From Zhengitettix transpicula (taxonomy: Eukaryota; Arthropoda; Insecta; Orthoptera; Tetrigidae), in contig CM073590.1 in the NCBI GenBank assembly GCA_037074705.1, positions 118,783,600 through 118,847,599 on the forward strand: DNA of 64,000 nt, given 5' to 3'. A model generated the notes under the pieces. That model saw only the letters and a list, made by a program, of their open reading frames with translations. It ran no database searches and was not told the DNA's origin. Numbering within the stretch: position 1 is the first letter of the stretch; each line of letters begins with the position of its first letter. Of the stretch, positions 48,413-59,905 are shown piece by piece. The position numbers and the translations under genes were made by a program.

Positions 48413-49396
48413 TGTTATAATCAACAATAGTTACTAATTTAATGTGATTATTTTTTAAAGAATTAGAGCCCCACGTTGGGCGCCATTTATGTAATAATCA
48501 ACAATGTGAGGTTATTTAAATGAAAAAGATAAAATTTTAACAAACAAAAATATTTTTTGTGGCAATAAAAGATAATTACGAACAAAATTTGATATCTTTC
48601 CTCTCAGGGCCTTTACTGGGTTTGATAATGAACACACAAAAAAAGATTTAAAATCTTATTAACAAAACAGTTCATAATTTACCTAAACAATATATCGATA
48701 GAATGAAAGAAATTAAAAAGTAAAGAAATTAACTCTGATTGACAATTTAAAAGATAACGAAATCTGACTTTATCCTTTAATTTGCGTTTACAATATTATT
48801 CGAAATTAAGTTACTTACGGACCGTCGGTCTGGTACCAGAACAATCATTTTTACCTCGTTCGGACACTTTTACACTCTTTAATTATTAAATCTCAGGCTT
48901 TGGTTTTCACTGACTTTACACTTCACTTTAATTTTTGGCAAGATTGGCTGTATTCCATTGATTGCTCCGCTCCACAATAATTTACCAATGTTATTCCGCA
49001 ACAATTCCTCCACGAAGATTGTAAAAAGTTCTATTTTGACGAAACTGGTATTACTTTACAATATTCTCGTTGCAATATCTCAGTGAATGTTTTACTCTGC
49101 CCAATTTTATAAATATCGTTCTCTGCAACGTTTTCACCGTCGGCCGCTTCTATTCTCCAATGATTCACCAACTTTATTATACTATGCTCGACGATGTCTG
49201 ACCTCTGTACAATCCAGACCACAACGACCAACTAACTATGCCTTAGGGCGCGTAAACGCCATTCCGCGCTATCTATAATAGAAACAGAGCTCACCACTCA
49301 TTGTCGCTCGAATCGCTCTCGCTATAATACAAACTTTTCGTTAAACAATTCAAATTTATTTCAAAACAATTAATTGATTAATTAATTGGCATTACA
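48413..49396 (-). mobile_element. TA-targeting LTR-like element, copy 8, best-preserved primer site
   Basis: On the - strand: TGTAATGCCAATTAATTAAT start at 49396; LTR end GATTATTACA at 48490; then TAAA and the exact tRNA-Lys primer site TGGCGCCCAACGTGGGGCTC (48466-48485); then 35 bp and a stub ACTATTGTTGATTATAACA that nearly repeats the LTR end ACATTGTTGATTATTACA. (TA)n on both sides. No internal genes. Confidence 0.88.
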
Positions 49397-49609
49397 ATAT
49401 ATATTTATTTTTTATTTTGTTTGTAAAATGTATGTGTTTACAACAATAAATCCCATTTTCTTACTCAAGAAATACTATTTAACTAATAAATATAAACAGT
49501 TTGTTTGTGTGTATATTTTTGCGTATGTGAGTACGTTCCGTATAAAAATCTATGTGGAGAAAATTTGACTAAATTTTGAAAACGTGTTCGAACTGGAGTT
49601 AAACACGGT

Positions 49610-50155
49610 GTGGGTAAAACCCCGACTACCATCACGGGACAGGGAAGGACGGTGGTGAGAATTTTTAAACATGCTAAATGGATATTTATATTTACGCCAA
49701 ATAATTATTATTAGGGGTCAATGAGATTGAAAGTGTTTCTCAATATGTTGTTTGTGTGTAATTTCAACCCCTTTCGTCACGGAAGTGGAGCATCCGTAGG
49801 GGTGGAAGGGGCGTTACATAAAAATAACGTGAAAAGAACCGAGATTGGTGTCGAAGCCGGGTTTTGGATATCGCTGAGTTTCATTATGACATTAATCTTG
49901 CTGGTTAACTTCCACGGGCAGGGTTGGCCGGGGGTGGAAATTTTCAAACATGCTAAAACGGTCGCTATTTGCGTCGAATCTTCGAATAAATATTTTTCGT
50001 GGTCAAAGAGATTGATATTGTTTCTCCTGATACTGTAAGGGTATAATTTCAGCCATCTTTCAGCTGGGGGGGGGAGCCATTAGGGATGGGGGTGGAGGGG
50101 AGTTACATAAAAATAAAGGAAGAAAAACCGAGATTGGAGGTACCAAAAATATTTT
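49610..50155 (+). repeat. two tandem units of the ~240 bp satellite-like repeat
   Basis: Units at about 49640-49880 and 49915-50155 with the same ordered blocks, including GGAAATTTTCAAACATGC and GTTACATAAAAATAA. The frame at 49721-50038 spans parts of both and is not supported as a gene. Confidence 0.72.
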
Positions 50156-50680
50156 TCACTCCCTGAACTAAGGAACTAGAGTATTTTTTATATATTTGGT
50201 ATCGGGAGTTTTTATGGTACTCAAAAGGCCTCGATGAAATTAACATTCTATCTGCACATAAGTAGGTTAAATTACTTATTGACTAATACATGAATGTAGA
50301 ATCAAACGCTTTTTTGGGCTTATATAAATAAATAAATAACAGCGCAACACTGGTCACCCATGTAGTGAAATACAATATATAATTTTGATACATGTTTTGT
50401 GACAAATTGTGTTTTATTCACGCTTTTGGAAAATTCAATATCACACCTTAATTTTTTTATGGAATTTGAATATACGTTATAATTAAACGAACTATAATAC
50501 ATCGTTCCACAGTAATACGGTATTCTCAAATATACTCTCGTTAAAATGTGTGAAATGCGGATTCTTGTAGTGCTGAATATGGGAACACTGATCTCGTGTT
50601 CTTCCTTTCAAACACTACACCAAATTATTAATAACAGTCAATCCGTGAAAGTGTAGGAATTTCACATCTTTCAAATTATA
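50155..50680 (+). repeat. duplicated segment, partner of 45250-45810
   Basis: Direct-orientation copy about 4.9 kb downstream of its partner, with the tail remnant CAACACTGGTCACCC at about 50345 and GTCAATCCGTGAAAGTGTA near 50638. Confidence 0.7.
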
Positions 50681-51728
50681 CTATATACAAAATTATATGT
50701 TGTTTAGTTCATCCAAAATAAAAGCGACGGTAAACAATTGCACTGTCTAATGTTTTCTTACATATAATAAATAGTTCACTATTTTTGTCATTTTCAGGTG
50801 TGGGTGTATAAAAGTATGAATTTTATCTTATTTGTATAAAAATTTCTTGGGTGGGTATTAATTTTATAATTTTTTGTATTTTTATACATATAAATTACAG
50901 TTGTCCATCATCATTATCCTATATATATAATCATTCGCGTATATTTTAATATCAAATTCTGAATATTCTATTTCCTCCATGTACTTATTTTTCATTTAGT
51001 ATTTATAATTCACATAATTATTATATATTAATATATTTTATGTGATGTATTTCCTGTATAGAGGACTACCAGAATCATAAATCTAGCTAACATTTTTAAC
51101 AATAATGACCTGCTCTTTGGTCATATATTTTCCACTGTCACACGTTTTTATATCTTTGGAAATATAGAACCCAAAATGACATCCAGATGAACATTTTATT
51201 CCAATTACTACGTGCACTGAAATTTAATTAATACTAGGCTGAAAAATAGTGGGACGTAAGTTATGATAGTGCCAACATCTCAAAAACCTGTCTTACGTAA
51301 ATTAAGTAGATGGGATTTTGGTGTTCATGTCTTATGCATTATCAACCGGGTACGCTCAGCCTCACTTCAATTTCGGCTGTCAATTCCAGAATACGTCTAT
51401 CACCCCGTCGATCCCAGAAAGCTTTCTAAATTCACTTAACTACTTCCCCACGCAACTCCAACTTTCAGAAGACTATGAAAAGTTAATTTTACACTTTACT
51501 TTTAGAATCAAATTGAAGTTGTCACGTTTTGTGAAATGCAGGTGAAGAATCTAATATATGAAATATTGCAGACCATTTGCGTACAGGTACGTTGATCGGG
51601 ATTATATTTTTTATACTGATTTAAAGTACCATTTCACGGCCTATATGGCATGAGATTGGGAAAACTTTCTCTCTATTCTTAAATATTATATGTTGGTATC
51701 AAGGTTTTCAGTAAACCGTAATTTTAAA
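50681..51728. other. AT-rich spacer, nothing recognised
   Basis: No supported frame. The 75-codon frame at 51318 lacks a domain. Confidence 0.55.
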
Positions 51729-52306
51729 TCTATATAATAAAAAAGGATGTATATTTGTATGTATGTATGTATTTACGTTGTTCTTTATACAAATTTTATC
51801 GCGTGGACAGAATGCAACAAAAATTGGTACACATATTCTTCAAAATACGAGAAACGGTACTGTGAGGGTGAGAAACGCCTAGCATTCATGTGGAAAGAAT
51901 TATAATTAAAAACCGTGATCATTAAATATTAAATTACTGCGCGCCAAAAACAATGACGTCACGCGAGAGAAAGACGTTACTACGCAACGAACAAAGGAAA
52001 TATTTCCTTTATTAGGAATGAAATAAAGCAGAAATATTTTCTTCAGCAATACTCCATCGAATGGTAATAAAGAAGAATACGAAGTACTTTACCATCCTTG
52101 CGGAAAATGTAAGTTAATTTTCTCGCTATATTAGTTGTGAGTCTAGCTAACAATTTCATCAATGTAATATTTCGTAATGTATGAAGACTGAGTGACAATT
52201 GACAATTATATCCTGAAATACTCAGGGAATATATTTAAGTATTCAATTAAATACTTTTTCGAGTTTATATAAATAAGTACACGAGCAACGCCGGGAACCC
52301 AGCTAG
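51729..52306 (+). mobile_element. Helitron-like non-autonomous element
   Basis: Begins TCTATATAATAAAAAGG after an A and ends AACCCAGCTAG before a T, i.e. 5'-TC...CTRR-3' between A and T with no target duplication. About 12 bases before the 3' end, ACACGAGCAACGCCGGGA is a worn form of a hairpin with CCGGG arms. A GTATGTATGTATG run and ATTTTATCGCGTGGACAG follow the 5' end. No coding capacity. Worn copies of the same 3' tail are at 45.5, 50.35 and 58.7 kb. Confidence 0.6.
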
Positions 52307-53098
52307 TTATAAATAAGATCGTAAGAAATAATGCATCAGAGACGTGCGGTACACCAGAGAAATAATGTTTAGTGAATCCAAGCATTACTACCTTAAAATA
52401 GAAATAACACTGAAAAATATAAAAATTGTAAAATTTAGTTAAATAATTGAATATAAAAAGCCTGTGTATAAGTACACTAAATAGATATATCTGGTTTGTG
52501 CGTTGTGTCGTATTTACGGCTCTTGCGTTTTCTGAATAACCTGACAAAAGCAACAAGCATTGCTGAAACGTTTTGGGGTCATTAATTCAGCACTTTTTTG
52601 TTTGTTATTTTGCTATTTACTTATCTTAAATTTAGTTACATACGAAGAATAAGATACAAGAATTATCGATTCCAACAAATAGAAACTGACTACACACACA
52701 GTACTTTGTGGGTACTGAAAATTTGTAGACAAACATTATGCTTTAAGAATACTTTTAATATTATTTAGCAGTGAGCAAGAATTATAAGTTCATGTTTAAT
52801 TATTATTTTTTCAATAACTAAATTTATTTAATAACAATATTAATATATAATATGAGCTGAGTGTGTCGTAAATCCGAACCTGCACGACGAAAGAAGTGTT
52901 TAGTAATCGAGGTTATCGAAAAAATGCATGGTGTCCAGGTGAGCATTTATTAAACGGCAATCAACCGAGATCGTTGATTTGGAAGATCATTCTTATATTA
53001 GTGAAATACAAGGAAATATGAAAGTGGAGAATTATAAAATTAAATTAGCTCCGCGCTCTGTACAAAACGGCCAAAGACGGATTTGACCAGCTCTTTCC
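52307..53098. other. spacer upstream of the 190-residue gene
   Basis: Contains GCTGAAACGTTTTGGGGTC at about 52562, a string resembling the GAAACGTT core of the foldback family but without a matching arm. Confidence 0.45.
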
Positions 53099-53104
53099 TA
53101 TATA
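53099..53104 (+). promoter_or_regulatory. possible TATA box of the 190-residue gene
   Basis: TATATA, 97 bp before the ATG, would place a transcription start near 53130 and give a 5' UTR of about 70 bases. In DNA this AT-rich a TATA match is weak evidence; it is kept because the surrounding 53045-53200 stretch is less AT-rich than the spacer around it. Confidence 0.3.
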
Positions 53105-53200
53105 CGACGAGGTTATCGAAGATTATCGCTCGAACTTTGGCTGTGAATATAACACTAGTCTGTTTCACTGTAACTCCAGAAGACGCGTATCCAGCGTAAA

Positions 53201-53773
53201 ATGTTGGAATATATTCTAAAGTGTTACTTCATCGGTTTCTGTGTTTTGCAAACCATCCCATATGTTAAATCTAACACGTGTGCGACTAAGAACAATACCG
53301 CGATATGTGCAGTGGAAATTAGACTTAATATTCTGGTGCACGAAATTCGAGAACTAACGAGGAATAACCAGAAGGCTAATGAGGAAATGTCGGGGACCAT
53401 AAATACACTGTCAAAGTACTTGGATGCAGTAGACAGGAAAATAATAAAAAAATTAAATATGTTTATGGACGGCGTCAATAAAACTAAAAGTGATTTTGAA
53501 AAAACTTTTAGAGAACACGAGACTATTTTGAAATATTTAGAAGGAAATACTACGAAAAACATCGCTGATTTGGGAGACTCAATGAAGAATATGATGTCTT
53601 CAGAGATTGTTAAAGTTAACACTGAAATTGAACGGGAAAAGTTAGCTAGAGAGGCAAAATTTAAACGCGTTGAGGACGATTTGAGCCAAAGGATCTCGTC
53701 TGAAATTGGGAAAATTACAGGCAACTGTCCTCCTGGAAACAAATGCCGGCATGTCCTCAGCATAATAGGATGA
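53201..53773 (+). CDS. secreted coiled-coil protein, 190 residues, unknown family
   Basis: Intact single-exon frame starting at an ATG in the context GTAAAATG. Residues 1-24 form a hydrophobic signal peptide (LKCYFIGFCVLQTIPYV). The mature chain is polar, Lys/Glu-rich and low in Pro and Gly, with heptad-like spacing from about 40 to 172, so it is probably a helical coiled coil. Cysteines are at 27, 36, 176 and 182, one pair near each end of the rod, which suggests disulfides capping it. N-glycosylation sequons lie at N31, N93 and N116. The C-terminal segment NCPPGNKCRHVL resembles NCVTGDDVRRLL of the larger protein encoded 8 kb downstream on the same strand. I do not recognise the family. Secretion is inferred from the signal peptide. 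A perfect splice-donor string (GTAAGT) lies just after the stop, so a 3' UTR intron, or truncation of a longer gene, is possible. Confidence 0.68.
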   Translation: MLEYILKCYFIGFCVLQTIPYVKSNTCATKNNTAICAVEIRLNILVHEIRELTRNNQKANEEMSGTINTLSKYLDAVDRKIIKKLNMFMDGVNKTKSDFEKTFREHETILKYLEGNTTKNIADLGDSMKNMMSSEIVKVNTEIEREKLAREAKFKRVEDDLSQRISSEIGKITGNCPPGNKCRHVLSIIG

Positions 53774-54067
53774 CACATAGTAAGTAAAGTTTCCAGCTGA
53801 AATATGATTTTAAATAATCGGAATTCGTACTGCTTGTTTGACGTTATGAGTTGCATCGCAGCAAAATTATATCCTATTAGAGTTTCTTGTGAGCGAAGCA
53901 AAATTGCCTTATTTCGATAGAAACTTTAGATTTAACTCTTTTCATAAAAAAGACGCTTTCAATCTTTCAGCATTAATAAGACAGTTATAGTTTGTTTATA
54001 CTTCGAGAATTGATTAATAATATAAAACTTTATACTATCGAACGAAGGTTTTCCCAGTGTATGTGAT

Positions 54068-54229
54068 CAACCAGAAGTTCTCGGGATTCCAACAGGGTGA
54101 AAACATTGTAGTTAAACGATGTTTCGACGGCTGTCACTGCCATCATAGTCACTTCACTTGAAGATGATGTCGAAACGTCGTGTAACTACAATGTTTTCAC
54201 CCGGTTCAAATCCGGGTAACTTCTGGTTA
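54068..54229. repeat. foldback element FB4, ~62 bp arms
   Basis: AACCAGAAGTT...GTGAAAACATTGTAGTTA on the left is the inverse of TAACTACAATGTTTTCAC...AACTTCTGGTT on the right. The centre includes CACTTGAAGATGATG and GTCGAAACGTCG. It lies 300 bp after the 190-residue gene. Confidence 0.78.
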
Positions 54230-56425
54230 AAACTTTATAATTTGAATATGCGTCGAAATCATATCGGCTTTCGTAGAACAGAATATATTTTAATGTGGAA
54301 CAATTCAAAGAGATTTACACGCTAGTATTGATTAATTTGGAGAGGAAAAGATGAAAAAACTTTTATGTAATAATTTCACATTTCCTTTATAAATATTAGG
54401 AAAATATCTTAATAACATAAATTAATGATATGTGTTGAAACCACTTCATCACTAAATGGCAAAATATATGTTAAAATTCAAATTATTCTTATTAAAGAGT
54501 TTTACTGAAACTAATTTCATCAGCTATTTATAATTTTTCTAATGTGCAAGATTGGAAAATATAGCTTTAATAACCATAAGTATTAATACAAATATATTAA
54601 GTGCTATTCGCAAAGGGAAAAGGTGAATTTATGAGTTAAAATAATTTATGGGTTAAAATAAATACATTGTAAGTTTAAAGTTGTCATAAAGTGATACTAA
54701 AAAAATTTAATCCTTCCGTTTTACAAAATTTTAATGTTGTCTATTGAGCTAATGGATTGCCACTTTAGTGTCTCTGATGTTTTATTATTATAACCTGATG
54801 TACTCCAAAAGTGTGACCTGATAACAAAAATATTACTTTCATTAACCGGAACTTATTTTGTCGGCTATTTGCAATAAGAAAATAATTATAGTTATACAGA
54901 CATATTATTTTATATATGGCTATAATGTAATTTGGAAAGTACGAAATTTCCAGTTTTAAGGAAAATGGAAATAATCATCGAACAAAGACGAGTAATTAAA
55001 GTTCTTGTTGATCCTTCTAGAACAAGTGGTTCAATCTCTTGGAGTTTTATGTATCTATATATAATTAAGTGACCTACTAAAAAATAATAAAAACCAACAG
55101 GAAGTAAAAGTGCTAAATATCGTATTCGGTGGTCCTTTACCGAATTTGGTAAACTTCATTGCAATATTTAAAATGTTTACAGTAGTAACGCATACTGTTT
55201 GTGAAGTATTTTCGTCAAATTATTGCTTGTAAATCCGCTAGAGTGAAATAATTAAATTACCGATTTTCAATTTATAGTACCTATATTGCCAATAAATTCT
55301 ATTTATTACCAGAATTTTTTCATTTCTAATAGAATGTACGTTGATACAGCTAATTTATATTTAATTTCTGTTAAATGTAACATTTCAAATTTTTTTAGAG
55401 AAATTGTAATTTACACCCGCTAAACCGATTTGGTTAAATTCAAAGTAAACAATGTTTTTTTTACGTTTCTCTAAACGAAAGTTCCTGATTTTTCGCTACT
55501 ATTTTCATTTGGAAAATTGTTTGTCCGTAGATTATACGGACTCTGCGCCTGCTGTGACGTAGTATTGTTTCACACAAGATGATGATTTTTATTAAACCTT
55601 TTAAGAGGATCAGAAAAATGGAAAAACCTAGACTGTAAAAATTCGACATCAATTAATAATATCATTCGTAAATAACTGGACGGTCTTATTGAAAAAAATC
55701 ACACAGATTTAAATCTAGAATCTTATAACTAACATGTGTGAGTACTCAAAACTTAATTACTATTTTAAGAAAATTATCTTAATCAACATTTTTTCTTAAT
55801 TAAATGTTAAGTTTTATTTCGTTTATTTACATTTAATTCTTCATTCGATTAAATTTTTCACAAATTTTATTTTGAAATATTACTTTTATACATTTCAAAC
55901 ATTGATCAAAACAGATAGTGTTGCACGATTGAAAACGAGTTTTAATTTAGTTGTTTAATTTTGACACTTTAAATTAATAGACATGATGTTTACAAAATGT
56001 ACTATCTGAGAAAACAAACTAATAAAATTCATTGTAATGTGTGACTACTCAAAATTTAATTTTCAATATAATGGTCATTCTTGCAACCAGTTTCACGGCT
56101 AATGGTTATATATGACAATAATAGTGAATTTATTAGTAATTTATGAAGAATGCAGTCTTTCTCGGTGTAGAGAAAATTATATCCGGGACGTTTCCATGAC
56201 GTTCACTTCCATCGTCTTCTAATAAAGTCACTTTGTTTTCTTGGGTAGAAGCCCGAGAAGACTTTATTTATTATTTATTAGAATTGATTGTCTGTGAAAA
56301 TAAATATCTATATATTCAGAATTATACCAACTCTGTCAGTAAAATCTGTGTCTCCATCTTATCTACTTGAGTTGAATGCTACTGTCGAGTCACATCCAGC
56401 CTAGTTTAAAACTAGTGTTGCAGAT
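54230..56425. other. 2.2 kb AT-rich spacer
   Basis: 56185-56290 carries GGGACGTTTCCATGACG and CCATCGTCTTCTAATAAAGTC, single-arm similarity to foldback FB3. The rest is featureless. Confidence 0.5.
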
Positions 56426-56435
56426 GAGATCTGCC

Positions 56436-56698
56436 GACTTCTCTCCCGCTATCGGAAGCGCGTGGGACAAGTACCCAATGCCCGACCTACCTGATGCAGG
56501 TTTTTCTAGGGTTTTTCCTGCATTTCTTTAGGCGAATGCCGGGTAGGATCCTTAAAATATAGCCCGGGGGCCCTAGTAACCCTTGCTACCTTCCTCTACC
56601 CTTCCACATCCCCCCTTTCAAATCCCTTCCTATGGTATTAAAGGGGAGTTGCCCTAAGTGGATTACCCTCATGTAGCCTGTTGCCCTAAAAAAGAAGA
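56436..56698 (+). mobile_element. retroposon R, copy 14, 5'-truncated with target duplication
   Basis: Flanked by GAGATCTGCC at 56426-56435 and 56699-56708 (10 bp, perfect). Only the 3' half is present, ending with an A6-type tail. A 5'-truncated copy with flanking duplication is the usual product of target-primed reverse transcription. Confidence 0.88.
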
Positions 56699-56708
56699 GA
56701 GATCTGCC

Positions 56709-57570
56709 ATGTCAGATGAAACGTCATGCTTTTAAATTGCATCTACTTGTCTGTATTTGTACAATTATTCCCTTTATTACCAAACTTCATTTACTATTTA
56801 TTATTCGTTCCGAGAACGCATTTCACTTAAATACAATCTCATTGAATACTCTCTCCAGGTTCCATTATACGTTAGCCGATCGAAATTCGTGTGCTTTTGA
56901 TTAAATGGAAAAGAGAACTAACTCAATGAATACCCATAATGTTTAATGTAGTTCTTTCGAAAAGGTTTATTCTTGTGCATTATACTAAATCCTAGGTTCT
57001 CGCTGGATACGAATGTTTATACTGCAACTTGAATAATAATACAGTTTAAATTAATCACTTTTCCTTTCAGAAGTAGAACGTCTCCGTTTATAGGATCATG
57101 TGAAATATAATCTCGCTAATTCACTGCGCTGGAAATGAGTTTCTATGATTTCTTCTCATCTTTCTTTCTCTCTTTCCACCACCGAATATTCATAAACAAA
57201 CCTATCTCATTCTCTGTATATGTAGGTTTTTATCGAGTTATCTTTCTTTCCAGTGTTTTAAATAAAATCAAAAGAGAATAGAAGATCATTTTTTTTCAGA
57301 AATTCATTCTGACTAGGAAAAAATATAGAATAATTCTAGTTTTAAGGATGTGGAAAGAGTCATACATTTTAGATTCTTTTGGATATATAATTAATAACTT
57401 TATCCACATGTTAATCATGTGTAATAATATAACACAGTAACTGTATAAAATGATTAAAATTAAATGCGGACAGTATAAAATTACAATAAATTATTCCAAT
57501 AATTAAATATTTTAGTAAGTAGTTTTTGCTGTTTACAATTTTAAGTTTTTGTATAAATAGAATTAGTTTC
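56709..57570. other. AT-rich spacer, nothing recognised
   Basis: A 62-codon frame without a domain; no repeat seen. Confidence 0.5.
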
Positions 57571-57903
57571 CCATTGGAATAGTCGGCCAGCTGCCTCCTA
57601 AACTGGTCGAGGCAGGGAGAAGGGAATTCTGCGACCCCACAGAAACTCCTCTCCCGCTATCGGAAAGGCATGGGACAAGTACCCAATGCCCGACCTACAT
57701 GATGCAGGTTTTTCTAGGGTTTGTGCTGCATTACTTTTAGGCGAATGCCGGGTAGGATCCTTAAAATATAGCCCGGGGGCCCTAGTTAACCCTTGGCTAC
57801 CTTCCTCTACCCTTCCACATCCCCCCTTTCAAATTTTTTCCTATGCTATTAAATGGGAGTTTCCACTATGTGGATTACCCTCGTGTAGCCTGTTACCTTT
57901 AAA
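57571..57903 (+). mobile_element. retroposon R, copy 15, 5'-truncated
   Basis: Starts abruptly at CCATTGGAATAGTCGGCC and continues in family order to GCCTGTTACC plus a short T/A-rich tail. The 5' third, including the hairpins, is missing. No clear flanking duplication. Confidence 0.82.
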
Positions 57904-58700
57904 AAATTACAGCACAAAATGAGTGGTTGAGGATCAATTATTAAAGTTCACTTTTGAATAAAACTGGAGTTTTTATTAAATCTTTAATATTATGAAGTCT
58001 TCTAAAATTATTATTCCTCTATATTCCCTTTAGTGCAACTGACAAAGACTTGCAAATATTATGTGAATTATTTTCATTTCTCGTATTAAATGTATGCATA
58101 CCCTAGTTGGTGCTAAGTTAGAATAGTTATTTATTACAAATTTCATCAGTGAATAAATATTTAAAGTTTGTATAGTTGAAAATCAGGACAGACGTACATT
58201 GTTGATGAAGATATGTGGCTTTCAATATTAGCTTTTTCAAACGATGGGTGACAGTTTAAGAAAACCTCAGAAATATTTACCACTTCAGAGTAAAACTGTT
58301 CTGCTTTTTTTCTGTGAAGCGAACAAAGTTCTTGTCCAAAAAGTTATATCAGGTTTTGGAACGTCTGAAAATAAGTCTTAAGATATCTTATGTCTGATAT
58401 ACTAAAGCTAGAAATCTTTACGCGTTGAAATACTGTTAAATCAAATATATTAAAGAGAAAAATAATTTTAAAAATATTTTAATTTTAGTATTAACACATT
58501 TATAAATTTCATTCCAAATGCTATTATTTATTGCAACAGAATAATATTACAAGAAATAAATTATATTTAACTCAATTCTGAACAGTAACGAAACGTCTTC
58601 ATTTTGTAATTTAGGATTTAATTCATTTGTGAAATATTAAAAAAAAATTGACGTACTGGCTACTTTAATTATTCAATTAATAACAGATAGATATACATAA
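57904..58700. other. AT-rich spacer, nothing recognised
   Basis: No supported frame or repeat. Confidence 0.55.
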
Positions 58701-59870
58701 CTAGCTGAGTGTTCGACGTTGACCGGGTATTTATTTAAATTACCCGGAGAAATTACCCTTTTGGTATAAACATTTCATTCAACCAGTATCAATAAGGCCA
58801 GTGTTTGTAACATTTACCCAATAAGATTACCCTCCACAACATAACCCTATGGCAGCAAATAAACCAGGATGATGACTGACGGTATTCGGGAATTCTCCTA
58901 ATACATAAAATAAAAGTGTCTAAAAATAACGATGAAATAAAACAGTAAAAATACTCGGTAACTTATTAAGGTCTAAAACTACTCCTGGTGTCTTCAAGGA
59001 GCTAAGAAATACAACTATTAACTAGATAGACACCAAAATATACCTGGTACCATTTTAAAATGAAATATTTACCCGTTAACTTAAGAGGGTTGAAACGCCA
59101 ACGCGTAACTTTTTGTCACCTCCACGAAGTTGAACATAAAATTTCATTAACCGCCTTGGTTAATGCGAGATTTAAACTAAGTGACTCCTATAACTCCGGA
59201 ATCGACACTAATATCGGTCTTAATTTCATTACTTTTTATGTAAATCTCTTGCACCACCACATATATGATAAGGGTACATCCATTTCTTGCCTTTTGGAGT
59301 TGAAATTAAACGCTTAAAGATTCTAGTATGACACTATCAAATAAAGAGTCCCCGAAAACGTTTTATTTGATGCTAATAATAACCATTTAGTCATGTTCCA
59401 CACCCATCCATAGAATCGGTATGTGTGCCTCAAGTCCTCAGTGTTTGTTCCTGGATCGTAAATAACAAGTATATAAAGTTTGGTAGATATTGGTCAACAC
59501 ATTTAAGATTGTTAAACCTAATCCACCCCCACTCCCAGCGTCTGACCTACACATTAACTAGTACGGTAAATGTCCGAATTAAACTCAATGACTTCCCTAA
59601 CTCCAGATTCAATACCTGTCTCCGTTGTTTACTCATTACTTTTATTTAATGGTCTTTCACCTACATCATCACCCACCCGCACACCTAGGAGCTGAACGAC
59701 AACTTATCTGACATAATTAATGTGAGAATGAAACGCATTGATTTCTATAACCCTGAGTTTGGCACCAATCTCGGTTGTTGTTTTTTTCATATTATTTATA
59801 CTTATTGGTCCTTTAACGGGGGGAAGCATGCACTAAAAAAATCTGAATAGAAACTATTAAACACAAAGGT
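58701..59870 (-). mobile_element. Helitron-like element carrying ~240 bp tandem units, worn
   Basis: On the - strand the 3' end is ACCCGGTCAACGTCG followed by CTCAGCTAG (58701 onward). From 59060 to 59860 are about three divergent units (ATAACNCC, GCGTCGAAT-like, ACCGAGATTGG-like blocks) that match the tandem units at 35, 45 and 50 kb. The short + strand frames here fall within the repeat. Confidence 0.5.
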
Positions 59871-59905
59871 TTAGGAGCAAATAGGACGCATACAAACATA
59901 TATAT

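Noticed and set aside
49031..49278. Frames near 49.0-49.3 kb and 2.0-2.2 kb that match each other in translation as a conserved protein
   Set aside because: They are the same segment of the LTR in two copies of the TA-targeting family, and are open on both strands.
53224..53901. 225-codon - strand frame opposite the 190-residue gene
   Set aside because: It is the antisense shadow of a coiled-coil gene, has no independent features, and the + strand frame has a signal peptide.
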